Shown here: piece by piece, positions 28,836 to 36,348 of the stretch
How the letters are laid out: each line of letters begins with the position of its first letter
How positions within the stretch are numbered: position 1 is the first letter of the stretch
NCBI GenBank assembly: GCA_947478845.1
Contig: CANJXC010000001.1
Location: forward strand, 124,001 to 188,000
Direction: 5' to 3'
From: Spirochaetales bacterium
GTDB lineage: Bacteria > Spirochaetota > Spirochaetia > JABEVK01
Length of the DNA stretch: 64,000 nucleotides
Made by a program: the position numbers and the translations under genes
The notes under the pieces: generated by a model
The model's database searches: none
What the model was told of the DNA's origin: nothing
Seen by the model: only the letters and a program-made list of their open reading frames with translations

Positions 28836-29199
28836 CTAATGAAACGTAGCTACACCGTAGCCGTTCTTGTCGAGTTTGAGGGTGACATCATGAATGGTCT
28901 CTAGCAACAAGTCTTGGTATTCGTGAACGTCGCCATCCTCAAAGTTTACTTTGAGATCATACTTGTCGACGTTTAACTTGAGAAGCAGTTTTTCATAGGC
29001 GGACGGAAAAACAACATGCACCCCTTGGCCATCTTCCAGTTGGTCCATTCCGAGCACGTCATCGCCCCAATGGGGGTGCAACGAAAATCGAATCAATGGT
29101 GTAACCGGTGGCGTTTATCACTGTAAAGTCAAACACCTGAGCAAAGCCGAATGTTGCCGAACCCAACAACAAACCCAACAGCAAAAAAGTTCTTTTCAT
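28836..29199 (-). pseudogene. Small exported protein, frameshifted in a G5/C5 run
   Basis: An ATG at 29199 with GGAGG upstream opens a signal peptide (MKRTFLLLGLLLGSATFGFA) and the segment FDFTVINATGYTIDSIFVAP, then hits a stop within a few codons. The following frame continues seamlessly as HWGDDVLGMDQLEDG and runs to 28836. Removing one base from the run of five identical bases at 29072-29076 joins both parts into a 119-residue protein with sensible strands throughout. Either an assembly error or a real, perhaps phase-variable, frameshift explains it. The family looks like small secreted beta-rich proteins of spirochaetes and others; function unknown. Confidence 0.7.
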
Positions 29200-29215
29200 A
29201 AAAGCCTCCAAAAAG

Positions 29216-29244
29216 TTTCTAAACCACTAAAATCGGTTTTTCAA
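29216..29244 (-). promoter_or_regulatory. Predicted promoter of the frameshifted exported-protein gene
   Basis: TTGAAA (29239-29244), 17-nt spacer, TAGAAA (29216-29221). The start would fall just before the GGAGG ribosome-binding site, giving a leader of about ten bases. Confidence 0.45.
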
Positions 29245-29273
29245 GCTATTTTATTGACTTTTTGGACTTTTGT

Positions 29274-29528
29274 TCAGGGAAGAAGTTCCTGTAAATCGGC
29301 CGTGGCCACACCTATGGTCTCGGAAAACGACCACGGTTCCGTCACAGTCTGCCAGCTTGGAAGGGATAATTTCTGCGGATCGAGGGAAGAAAAAACCACC
29401 GGGCTGTAAGGTGCCTCTAGGAAGTCGGTGTCAAACAGTTGGATTTCCGTATTGCCAAAGGTTTGTGAACCCGTGACGAAAGGCAAAAAGAGCCCTAAAA
29501 TGGCCATAAGAGTTTTGGGGAATCGCAC
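29274..29528 (-). CDS. Small exported protein of unknown function
   Basis: 84 residues beginning with a hydrophobic export signal (about 7-20, LMAILGLFLPFVTGS), then a polar segment without known motif (FGNTEIQLFDTDFLEAPYSPVVFSS). The GTG at 29528 lacks a Shine-Dalgarno sequence but stands 7 nt after a good -10 box, so the mRNA would be leaderless. The signal-like N-terminus and the promoter make it a likely real gene; I do not recognise the family. It diverges from tmk across 21 bp. Confidence 0.5.
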   Translation of the reverse strand: MRFPKTLMAILGLFLPFVTGSQTFGNTEIQLFDTDFLEAPYSPVVFSSLDPQKLSLPSWQTVTEPWSFSETIGVATADLQELLP

Positions 29529-29563
29529 GAGGGGGAGTATAACTCATCCATGTTGACTAACAA
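29515..29563. promoter_or_regulatory. Overlapping divergent promoters of tmk and the small exported gene
   Basis: Plus strand: TTGGGG (29515-29520), 17 nt, TATAAC (29538-29543), start at 29550, the A of the tmk ATG. Minus strand: TTGTTA (29558-29563), 16 nt, TATACT (29536-29541), start at about 29529, beside the GTG at 29528. The two -10 boxes overlap in the near-palindrome GAGTATAACTC. Confidence 0.55.
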
Positions 29564-30173
29564 GAGAGAAGTACTAAAGGGTTTTTTTGTGCTCGAAGGG
29601 ATCGATGGTTCGGGCACCACCACCCAGTTGCACCGTCTCGAAGCCCGCTCGGTCTCGGAGGGTGTAGCGTTTCGCGCCGACTGCGAGCCGACCTCCCACC
29701 CGGCCGGAGTGTTAATTCGGACAATTCTTAGGGGAGACATCGAGGCCCAGCCCGGCACCATAGCACGCTTGTTCGCCGCAGATCGTCATCAGCATCTCGA
29801 GGGACCGCTCGGCATTAGACGCAGCTTGAACGCTGGCACCAAAGTATTGTCCGACAGATATTTCTTTAGTAGCCTCGCCTACCAAGGCTTGGATTGTTCA
29901 TGGGAGGAGGTATCAAACCTTAACGTAGGTTTTCCATTTCCCGAAACGCTGTTCTTCTTGGATCTTGAGGTGGGGGAAGCTCAAGCTCGCATCAATAGCA
30001 GGGGTCAGGCCCGGGAAATCTACGAAGAGGCACCAATCCAAGAAAGAGTGCGACTTGGGTACCAACGGGCCATCTCCGAGGCTCAGGCCCAGGGTTTGGA
30101 AGTGATGCGACTTGACGCCCGGCAAAGCGTCAAGGAGCTGACAGACTCGATTTGGTCGCGAATCTGCCGATAA
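29550..30173 (+). CDS. tmk: Thymidylate kinase
   Basis: Phosphorylates dTMP to dTDP for DNA synthesis. 207 residues with P-loop GIDGSGTTTQ at about 17-26, the DRYFFSSLAYQG segment (DR-Y motif) near 98-109 and a LID-like region with RINSRGQAREIYE. The P-loop has Ser-Gly-Thr-Thr instead of the more usual Ala/Ser-Gly-Lys-Ser/Thr: the canonical lysine position reads Thr, which is unusual and worth checking. The ATG at 29550 coincides with a predicted transcription start; GGGGGAG lies 14 bases upstream but overlaps the -10 box. Confidence 0.88.
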   Translation: MLTNKREVLKGFFVLEGIDGSGTTTQLHRLEARSVSEGVAFRADCEPTSHPAGVLIRTILRGDIEAQPGTIARLFAADRHQHLEGPLGIRRSLNAGTKVLSDRYFFSSLAYQGLDCSWEEVSNLNVGFPFPETLFFLDLEVGEAQARINSRGQAREIYEEAPIQERVRLGYQRAISEAQAQGLEVMRLDARQSVKELTDSIWSRICR

Positions 30174-30180
30174 GTGAGAA

Positions 30181-30780
30181 ATGAAGCGACTCGCTGTGGT
30201 CCTGTTTTTCCTTGGACTGCTAGCCTCCCCGGCTCAAGCCTACAAAATCCTCTATGCGGAACAATGGTACAAGTTGGTGCATCGACATCTTGACGAGGAT
30301 GCAGACAGCGTCCTCGAAAATATCTACTACTTGGAGCGCGCGCTACGGGCCGATTTTGCCAATCCGCTCAACGCGCTCACCAAGATTGATACACCCGATC
30401 AATGGGAACATTACCGAGACTTGTTCAGAATGCACGTCAATCTGACGTTGGTTCAGCAGACGCTCACCCTCGGAAGCAATTTCGACAAACAGAACGCGTA
30501 CTTCTACAATTACCCGTGGAAAGCAGCCAATCTCGATAGCCTCGACAAGGCCGAGAAAGTTTACCTCACGGCCAAGGGCTATTGGAGCGAAGCCCAGAAA
30601 GAGGCTGGCAAGGCCAATGCCAAGCCTTGGATGTTCTTACCCGACTTGCAATTTTGGCAGGACGAGGCCTTTCGGATTCAAACCGGAGATTTGAACTACG
30701 GGAAGACCATCGATAAGGCACTCGCGCATTTGGCCTCGGTCCGCAAGGGTTTTCAGTCCATGGGAACTACTACCTACTGA
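30181..30780 (+). CDS. Conserved exported protein of unknown function (downstream of tmk)
   Basis: 199 residues with a clear signal peptide (1-20, ending SPAQA). The mature part is helical, rich in Trp/Tyr and basic/acidic residues (KILYAEQWYKLVHRHLDEDADSVLENIYYLERALRADF, shown here only in part as AEQWYKLVHRHL) and resembles a periplasmic helical-repeat protein. I recall hypothetical proteins of this kind in spirochaetes beside tmk, but cannot name a function. It lies seven bases after tmk and is probably co-transcribed. No catalytic motif was seen. Confidence 0.75.
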   Translation: MKRLAVVLFFLGLLASPAQAYKILYAEQWYKLVHRHLDEDADSVLENIYYLERALRADFANPLNALTKIDTPDQWEHYRDLFRMHVNLTLVQQTLTLGSNFDKQNAYFYNYPWKAANLDSLDKAEKVYLTAKGYWSEAQKEAGKANAKPWMFLPDLQFWQDEAFRIQTGDLNYGKTIDKALAHLASVRKGFQSMGTTTY

Positions 30781-30809
30781 ACTCCCTGTGAATACCTCTT
30801 TTAGCCAGC

Positions 30810-31832
30810 TCAATAATTTTGAATGAGCATTGCATCGCCATAAGAGAAGAATCGATAATTGAGAGCTACCGCTTCGCGGTAACTTTCGAGGAGAAAATCT
30901 CGGCCAGCAAAGGCGCAGACCAGCATTAACAAGGTGCTTTCAGGTGTGTGAAAGTTGGTAAACAACTGGTCCACCGCACGAAACTGGTAACCTGGGGTGA
31001 TAAAGATGTCGGTTTCTCCCCAGCCAGGAGTCCACCCACCGGGTGTCCAACTCGCCTCAAGGGTACGAAGGCTCGTGGTGCCAACTGCCAAAATAGGTCG
31101 TCCTTGCGACTTGGCTCGATTGAGCGCATCGGCCGTGATCCCACTTAGGTGAAAGCGTTCGGTATGCATTTTGTGGTCACTCACCATTTCGGCGCGGACG
31201 GGCAGAAAAGTCCCTAGGCCGACTTCCAAGGTGACGAACACGAGTTCTGCTCCTACCGCCGTCAAAGCCGTGAGAAGATCCCTGGTGAAATGCAATCCAG
31301 CAGTCGGCGCTGCAGCCGAGGTAGCTTCCCTGGCGAAGATGGTCTGGTAGCGTTCGGCATCGGCCTCGGAATCGGGCCGTAGAATGTAGGGGGGTAGCGG
31401 AAGATGCCCATGAACCTCCAGCCAGTCTTCGGTAACCGGCGGGTCGAAACTAAGCACCCGGACGTTTCCTAAGGGACTCTCAACAGTAGCCTCTACACCT
31501 GAGGGAAAAAGTAAACGCTGCCCCAGCCGGAGTTTTTTGGCCCTATTCACTAGGCACTCCCAACGGCCCTCGGGAAGCGACCTCAAAAAGACCGCTTCCA
31601 CCTTTCCCCCGTTTTCCGTTTGCCCAAAAACTCGAGCTTTTCTTACACGGGCATCGTTGAAAACCATGAGGGTGCCCGGCTCCACAAACTGCGGAAGCTG
31701 GGCTACATGGAGGTGCTGACGAGAGCCGCTCGCCGGATCGATAACCATCATCCGGCTTTGCCCCCTTTCGTTCGATGGTGCCTGAGCAACCAGTTCAGGC
31801 GGAAGGTGGAAGGTAAAATCGGAAGTTCTCAC
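30810..31832 (-). CDS. queA: S-adenosylmethionine:tRNA ribosyltransferase-isomerase
   Basis: Transfers the ribose of SAM to preQ1-tRNA to make epoxyqueuosine, the step after Tgt. 340 residues: start region [17 protein letters not shown], then [27 protein letters not shown] near 205 and [16 protein letters not shown] near 295, all family hallmarks. The GTG start at 31832 overlaps the ruvB stop as GTGA and has AAGGGAG upstream, which is preferred over an ATG 16 codons earlier inside ruvB. With tgt in the same window, the organism probably makes queuosine. Confidence 0.96.
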   Translation of the reverse strand: MRTSDFTFHLPPELVAQAPSNERGQSRMMVIDPASGSRQHLHVAQLPQFVEPGTLMVFNDARVRKARVFGQTENGGKVEAVFLRSLPEGRWECLVNRAKKLRLGQRLLFPSGVEATVESPLGNVRVLSFDPPVTEDWLEVHGHLPLPPYILRPDSEADAERYQTIFAREATSAAAPTAGLHFTRDLLTALTAVGAELVFVTLEVGLGTFLPVRAEMVSDHKMHTERFHLSGITADALNRAKSQGRPILAVGTTSLRTLEASWTPGGWTPGWGETDIFITPGYQFRAVDQLFTNFHTPESTLLMLVCAFAGRDFLLESYREAVALNYRFFSYGDAMLIQNY

Positions 31833-32869
31833 CCCGGGAACAAGCTCCCTTGGTCGGTCTGCTCGCGTCTCTGGTTCCAAAGGCTATCGAGCCCAAGGTG
31901 TTGGTAGGCAAGTGCAGTTGCCTGCCTTCCCCTTGGTGTGCGCATCAGAAAACCCCGTTGGATGAGGTAGGGCTCGTAAAAATCTTCCAAGCTGTCCATA
32001 CCCTCACCTACGCTGATCGCCAGAGTTTCAGCCCCAACGGGCCCTCCCCCATAATTTTGGATCATGGAGCGCAAGATGGCACGGTCTTGCTTTTCCAAGC
32101 CGTAAAGATCAATTTCCATGCGCTTGAGTGCACTCTGAACCACATTCAGAGTAATCACCCCATCGCCCTGCACCTGGGCAAAATCGCGCATGCGCCGCAA
32201 CAGGCGGTTGGCTACCCGAGGAGTACCGCGGCTACACTGTGCCAGCAGGTCGGCGGCATCCAAGGGTACCTTTACCTCCAATATCGTTGCCGACCTCAGA
32301 AGAATGTTGCGCAGTTCGTCCACGGTGTACAGGTCGATGCGAAGGTGAATCCCAAAACGGCTGAACAGTGGACTCGAAACCCGACCAGGCTTGGTTGTTG
32401 CCCCAACCAAAGTGAACTTCGGCAGGGGAATTCTTACCGTTCTGGCACTAGGCCCCTGCCCGATGATCCAGTCCAGCTCACCGTCTTCCATCGCAATGTA
32501 GAGCATTTCCTCTATGACGGGCTTGAGCCGATGAATTTCATCGATGAAGAACACGCTATTTTCGGTCAAGGTTGTCAATAGACCGGCAATGTCCTTGGGT
32601 TTGTCGATGGCGGGTGCGCTGGTCACTTTGAGCTCGGCTCCGAGTTCGTTGGCCATGATACCCGCCAAAGTGGTCTTTCCCAAACCGGGAGGTCCGGAAA
32701 TGAACACGTGGTCGAGGGCCTCTTTGCGCTCGCGGGCAGCGGTGATGTACACCGTCAGGTTTTCTTTAATGGCCTCTTGGCCCTGAAAATCACGGAGCAC
32801 TTGGGGACGTAATCCCAGTTCCTTTTGTTCCTCACCCTCACTTGCGGTTGGGTTGGTCACCGTTTCCAT
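31829..32869 (-). CDS. ruvB: Holliday junction branch-migration ATPase RuvB
   Basis: Hexameric AAA+ motor of the RuvABC resolvasome. 346 residues with [19 protein letters not shown], Walker [12 protein letters not shown] near 62-72, Walker B FIDEIHRL, sensor 1 region [20 protein letters not shown], and a C-terminal winged helix. ATG at 32869 has GAGGAAAA upstream and follows ruvA with a short gap; a longer frame upstream overlaps ruvA without support. The order ruvC-ruvA-ruvB-queA is conserved in spirochaetes and others. Confidence 0.98.
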   Translation of the reverse strand: METVTNPTASEGEEQKELGLRPQVLRDFQGQEAIKENLTVYITAARERKEALDHVFISGPPGLGKTTLAGIMANELGAELKVTSAPAIDKPKDIAGLLTTLTENSVFFIDEIHRLKPVIEEMLYIAMEDGELDWIIGQGPSARTVRIPLPKFTLVGATTKPGRVSSPLFSRFGIHLRIDLYTVDELRNILLRSATILEVKVPLDAADLLAQCSRGTPRVANRLLRRMRDFAQVQGDGVITLNVVQSALKRMEIDLYGLEKQDRAILRSMIQNYGGGPVGAETLAISVGEGMDSLEDFYEPYLIQRGFLMRTPRGRQATALAYQHLGLDSLWNQRREQTDQGSLFPG

Positions 32870-32879
32870 CGTGTTTTCC

Positions 32880-33476
32880 TCATCCAGCCGACAACGACAA
32901 AAGGGCACGTTGAAACATAGTGCGTTCGCGTTCCGCAACAGAGAGTTTTCCGAGCTCCGGGTCGTTACCCAACTCCTGCACCACTTTTTCCACATCCCTG
33001 CGGTCGAAGCCCATTTCAGCGAGGCTGGCAATCAGCTCTCCGAGCGGGTTTCCGCCGGGAAGGGTCTCGTCGAGAAGGAGAAGCTTACCCTGAAGCGCCA
33101 AGATGATTTTCTGCGCAGTTTTTAGCCCCAAACCGGGAACCTTTGAAAGCCGACCCGCATCGTTAGCTTCTAAAGCTCGAGCAAACTCTTGGTGAGGCAT
33201 ACCGGATAGGCACTTGAGAGCGAGTTTAGGACCGACTCCCGAGACCTTGATCAGGTCGAGAAACAAGGACCTTTCCTGTACCGAGGCAAACCCAAAGATT
33301 TTCATGCTGTCTTCGGTATGTTGGAGCCACGTGTATACTCTGGCGCGCTGGCCGACGGGTGCTAAGGCCTCAATGGAATAGCGGCCCATGGCAATGTCCC
33401 ATTCCATGTCTCCCGACTGCAGGAAAACTTGTTCCAACCCCTTGCGCGACACTTCTCCAGAAAGACTATTCCACAC
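32880..33476 (-). CDS. ruvA: Holliday junction DNA-binding protein RuvA
   Basis: Tetrameric junction-binding subunit. 198 residues: an N-terminal OB-like domain ([22 protein letters not shown]), two helix-hairpin-helix motifs ([18 protein letters not shown] and [21 protein letters not shown]), and a C-terminal RuvB-contact helix bundle ([15 protein letters not shown]). GTG at 33476 is chosen: GAGG lies upstream, it stands just after the ruvC stop, and the family N-terminus starts here. The N-terminus is diverged from the usual MIGRLRG. Confidence 0.95.
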   Translation of the reverse strand: MWNSLSGEVSRKGLEQVFLQSGDMEWDIAMGRYSIEALAPVGQRARVYTWLQHTEDSMKIFGFASVQERSLFLDLIKVSGVGPKLALKCLSGMPHQEFARALEANDAGRLSKVPGLGLKTAQKIILALQGKLLLLDETLPGGNPLGELIASLAEMGFDRRDVEKVVQELGNDPELGKLSVAERERTMFQRALLSLSAG

Positions 33477-33478
33477 AG

Positions 33479-33982
33479 TTACCTCGCCTTGGCAATCGCA
33501 GCAAACCCGCCGGGCGGGCCTTGATTTACATGGCAAATGGCCGCAGCCAAGGCATCGGCGGCATGGTCGGGTTTGGGGATACCCGGCAGACCCAAAAGGA
33601 GCTTGACCATCTCCTGAACTTGACGTTTTTCGGCCTGACCCACACCAACCAAGGCCAGCTTAATTTGAGTGGGATTATACTGGCCGATGGCCAACCCGGC
33701 TTGGGCAAAAGCAAGAAGAACCACCCCCCGCACTTCAGCGACGGGAAGACCACTAGAGATGTTCTTCACAAAATACAAGTTCTCCATGCTGGCCTGTTCC
33801 GGTTTGTGCTCTTGAATGAGCTTTTGCACTTCGCTGTAGAGGTACAGTAACCTAGCCTCTTGAGGTTGCCCGGCCTTGGTAGTAAGCACGCCGTGGGCCA
33901 AATGAGTTGTGCGTCCCCCTCGGCTCGAAATAACACCCCAGCCCAGTGAGGCCAAGCCTGGGTCAATCCCGAGAACCGTCAT
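33479..33982 (-). CDS. ruvC: Holliday junction endonuclease RuvC
   Basis: Resolves Holliday junctions. 167 residues, RNase-H-like fold with the acidic catalytic set: Asp7 in VLGIDPGLASLGWG, Glu in ASMENLYF near residue 68, and the Asp pair in PKPDHAADALAAAICH near 140. ATG at 33982 has GGGGGA upstream; a longer reading runs through the yebC gap and end. It is co-transcribed with yebC upstream (16-nt gap) and ruvA downstream. Confidence 0.97.
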   Translation of the reverse strand: MTVLGIDPGLASLGWGVISSRGGRTTHLAHGVLTTKAGQPQEARLLYLYSEVQKLIQEHKPEQASMENLYFVKNISSGLPVAEVRGVVLLAFAQAGLAIGQYNPTQIKLALVGVGQAEKRQVQEMVKLLLGLPGIPKPDHAADALAAAICHVNQGPPGGFAAIAKAR

Positions 33983-33998
33983 CAGGTTCCCCCGACCT

Positions 33999-34736
33999 TC
34001 ATTCTTCTTCACCGTCCAGAATAGAAAGGTCGAGATTGTGGTACACATTCTGGACATCGTCGTTTTCTTCCAAGCGGTCAATGAGGCCGATAATCTTTTC
34101 TGCGATATCTTTTTCCAGGACAACCCTAGCCTGCGGTATGAGGCTAACTTCAGCCATCTCGGTGGCAAGACCGGCTTTATTGATGGCCTCTAGCACTTTT
34201 TCAAAGTCGCTAGGAGCCGTGGTCACCTCTATGTTCCCGTTGTCCACGATGTCTTCGGCGCCCGCATCGAGGGCAATCTCCATCACCGCATCCTCGGTGG
34301 TCTTTTCGCCGTCTAGCACGATTAAACCCTTGCGGTCGAACAGGCGGGTCACCGAACCAACAGTGGCGAGCTGGCCATTACCTTTGGTAAGGATCATCCG
34401 CACGTCGGCGGCGGTGCGATTTTTATTGTCGGTAAGCGTTTCGACAAGAAGAGCAACCCCACCGGGAGCATACGCTTCGTAAGTGAGCTCGACAAACTCC
34501 TGCCCTTCCATTTCTCCGGCACCTTTTTTGATGGCCCGGTCGATGTTTTCTTTAGGCATGTTAGCGGCTTTGGCTTTGAGGACAGCCATTCGCAAACGTG
34601 CGTTTCCTTCGATGCTGGAGCCGGAACGGGCCGACACCATGATTTCTTTGATAATCTTGGTGAAGACGGCTCCGCGCTTGGCGTCGAGGGCTCCCTTCTT
34701 GCGCTTAATCGTCGCCCACTTACTGTGTCCTGACAT
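33999..34736 (-). CDS. yebC: YebC/PmpR-family protein
   Basis: 245 residues of the YebC/TACO1 family: MSGHSKWATIKRKKGALDAKRGAVFTK start (only partly cited: GHSKWATIKRKK), then NIDRAIKKG, YEAYAPGGVALLVE, and the three-domain layout. Family members act as DNA-binding regulators in some bacteria and as translation factors that relieve ribosome stalling on proline-rich stretches in others. The Pro/Gly repeats of this organism's IF-2 would be natural clients of the second role, which is speculation. GAGGA precedes the ATG. First gene of the yebC-ruvCAB-queA operon. Confidence 0.96.
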   Translation of the reverse strand: MSGHSKWATIKRKKGALDAKRGAVFTKIIKEIMVSARSGSSIEGNARLRMAVLKAKAANMPKENIDRAIKKGAGEMEGQEFVELTYEAYAPGGVALLVETLTDNKNRTAADVRMILTKGNGQLATVGSVTRLFDRKGLIVLDGEKTTEDAVMEIALDAGAEDIVDNGNIEVTTAPSDFEKVLEAINKAGLATEMAEVSLIPQARVVLEKDIAEKIIGLIDRLEENDDVQNVYHNLDLSILDGEEE

Positions 34737-34786
34737 TACTTCGTCCTCTTTCGTTCTTACAGATTGTTAGCAGAGAAAAGGAGCGC

Positions 34787-35545
34787 TCACAAGCCCCCAA
34801 AACGATCCAAGGGCCAGTAGACAAGGAGAACTGACGCTTTGATGTCGGTTCGCTTGACTACACCCCACGAGCGGGAGTCTTCTCCGGCCGTGCGATTGTC
34901 GGCTAGGACAAAATACTCATCGGGTCCCAGCAATCGCTCTGGCATGGAGTCGCCCAAAGGAAAGGTCGATTTCCAATTGGCGGGAAGCGTCTGTGCTCCA
35001 ATCGAGTAGGGACTCTTGGAAATCTCATATTCGCTGAGAAAGTAGGCTTCGTTTTTGGGCTTTATCTGAGCCGTGAAGTGCTCGAGTTTGACGGTATCAC
35101 CGGGAAGCCCAATGACCCGGCGCAAAACAAACTCTTTGTCCCAGTCGGGCCGGGAGGCCACGTCGAGCGAGAGGAAGTTAAGGGTGATAAAACGCACCAA
35201 ATCGTCGGCGACGGCCACCCAAGGAGTCGCCGGAACATGGTAGGGCGGGACCAGCTCAACCAATTCGCCGTGCTCTGGCCCTCTCCATCCGGGAAGACCG
35301 AAGGGAAGAAACGGCAGGTTGTTTGTTCCCAAGGGAAGCGAGGTCAACACTAAGGAGGTTTCCGGTGCCAAGGTTGGTTCCATTGTCACGGAGCTCCAGC
35401 GTACAGTCCGAAAAAAAGCAGCCCCGACAACGAGATACCCGACATAGACGAGGAAGAATACTAAGAAGACACGGAGAAACTGGTCTCGTCGTTTTTTTTG
35501 GGTCGTATAGCTTTGGTAGCGGCTGAAGCTGCCCTTAGCGGCCAT
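34787..35545 (-). CDS. lepB: Signal peptidase I (S26 family) with altered catalytic residues
   Basis: 252 residues: one membrane helix (about 23-45), then box B region WSSVTMEPTL, box C-like segments, box D EFVLRRVIGLPGDTV and box E DEYFVLADNRTAGEDSRSWG. The length and boxes identify S26A signal peptidase. The residue that normally acts as nucleophile (Ser before Met in SxxSM-P) is Thr54, and the position of the general-base lysine (K-R-x-x-G-L-P-G-D) is Arg142. Ser51 or Ser52 could be alternative nucleophiles. It may be a divergent active enzyme or an inactive paralogue. The gene follows its membrane partner gene by three bases and has GGGGGGAA upstream. Confidence 0.88.
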   Translation of the reverse strand: MAAKGSFSRYQSYTTQKKRRDQFLRVFLVFFLVYVGYLVVGAAFFRTVRWSSVTMEPTLAPETSLVLTSLPLGTNNLPFLPFGLPGWRGPEHGELVELVPPYHVPATPWVAVADDLVRFITLNFLSLDVASRPDWDKEFVLRRVIGLPGDTVKLEHFTAQIKPKNEAYFLSEYEISKSPYSIGAQTLPANWKSTFPLGDSMPERLLGPDEYFVLADNRTAGEDSRSWGVVKRTDIKASVLLVYWPLDRFGGL

Positions 35546-35548
35546 GGT

Positions 35549-36253
35549 TTATTCCCCCCAGATTCCTTGCAAAGCTTGGGCTTCCATCAGCATAGTCTCT
35601 CCCCCCGACAATACACATACCCACCCCTCAGGTACCCAAACCCCGAGCTCGCGTGCCTCTACAGAAGATCGAAGTCCCGTGTTGTCGGGCTGGTACTGCA
35701 ACATCACGGAACCAGCGACCCTTTCCCAGTCGGCAGGGTCGGTCAAGCCCAAGGCACTTGAGGTCGCCTGATCAATGGTATCTCGCGAGTTAGGGACTAT
35801 TCCTAACGATTTTGACACCATAGCTCTAGCGGCCCCCTCCTGAACTGCGTAATAGCGATTAGCCAAGGCACCGGTATATAGTGCGGGGCCTACTGGCATC
35901 CAAGACTCCTCCCCGGCCCGTAGCACCTCTGCCTGTCCTGAACGGAGCCGAACCCTGTCGCCCGAACGCCCCACCACAAACACCGGATGGTCTGACAAGA
36001 AGGCCCGAGCTCCCCGAGGCGTATCCACCCCTCCGCCGAAGCGCCAATACAGGCTCATCAATTCACCGGGTGCCTGACCAATTCCGACAATCAGAGTACC
36101 AAGTAGTAAAACGAAACCAAAGGCCCAGACGAGGAGCTGCAAAAGGTCAAACCACGGGTTTCTTTTGGGCTTTACGGAACTTGCACTCAAGGGACGGATT
36201 CGAGCCCAAAGTCCTTCGGTGACGCCCACGACCCGGTTCAAAAAATCGTCCAA
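35549..36253 (-). CDS. Single-pass membrane protein of unknown function, paired with lepB
   Basis: About 234 residues from a TTG start at 36253, chosen because GAGGGGAG (36257-36264) lies just upstream; an in-frame TTG at 36301 gives a longer version without a ribosome-binding site. One membrane helix (about residues 35-60, LLVWAFGFVLLLGTLIVGIG) separates a basic cytoplasmic N-terminus from an extracytoplasmic domain of 170 residues without known motif. It ends three bases before lepB and is surely co-transcribed with it, which suggests a role with secretion or signal-peptide cleavage. I do not recognise the family. Confidence 0.7.
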   Translation of the reverse strand: MDDFLNRVVGVTEGLWARIRPLSASSVKPKRNPWFDLLQLLVWAFGFVLLLGTLIVGIGQAPGELMSLYWRFGGGVDTPRGARAFLSDHPVFVVGRSGDRVRLRSGQAEVLRAGEESWMPVGPALYTGALANRYYAVQEGAARAMVSKSLGIVPNSRDTIDQATSSALGLTDPADWERVAGSVMLQYQPDNTGLRSSVEARELGVWVPEGWVCVLSGGETMLMEAQALQGIWGE

Positions 36254-36310
36254 GAACTCCCCTCGCTGACGGTGGCTATACACGGGCACCTTAGCATGCA
36301 AATGCTTTCA

Positions 36311-36339
36311 TTGACAAGACAAATTCCGCTCCCTATAAT
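36311..36339 (+). promoter_or_regulatory. Consensus promoter of the PEGA/FGE gene
   Basis: TTGACA (36311-36316), exactly 17 nt, TATAAT (36334-36339): a full match to the housekeeping consensus. The ATG stands at 36349, so the leader would be zero to three bases. Confidence 0.85.
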
Positions 36340-36348
36340 GACGGCTCG

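Noticed and set aside
28592-28849. Plus-strand gene in the exbB upstream gap
   Set aside because: It overlaps the exbB start and the frameshifted gene's end, has no ribosome-binding site and no motif. The 223-bp gap shows no clear promoter either.
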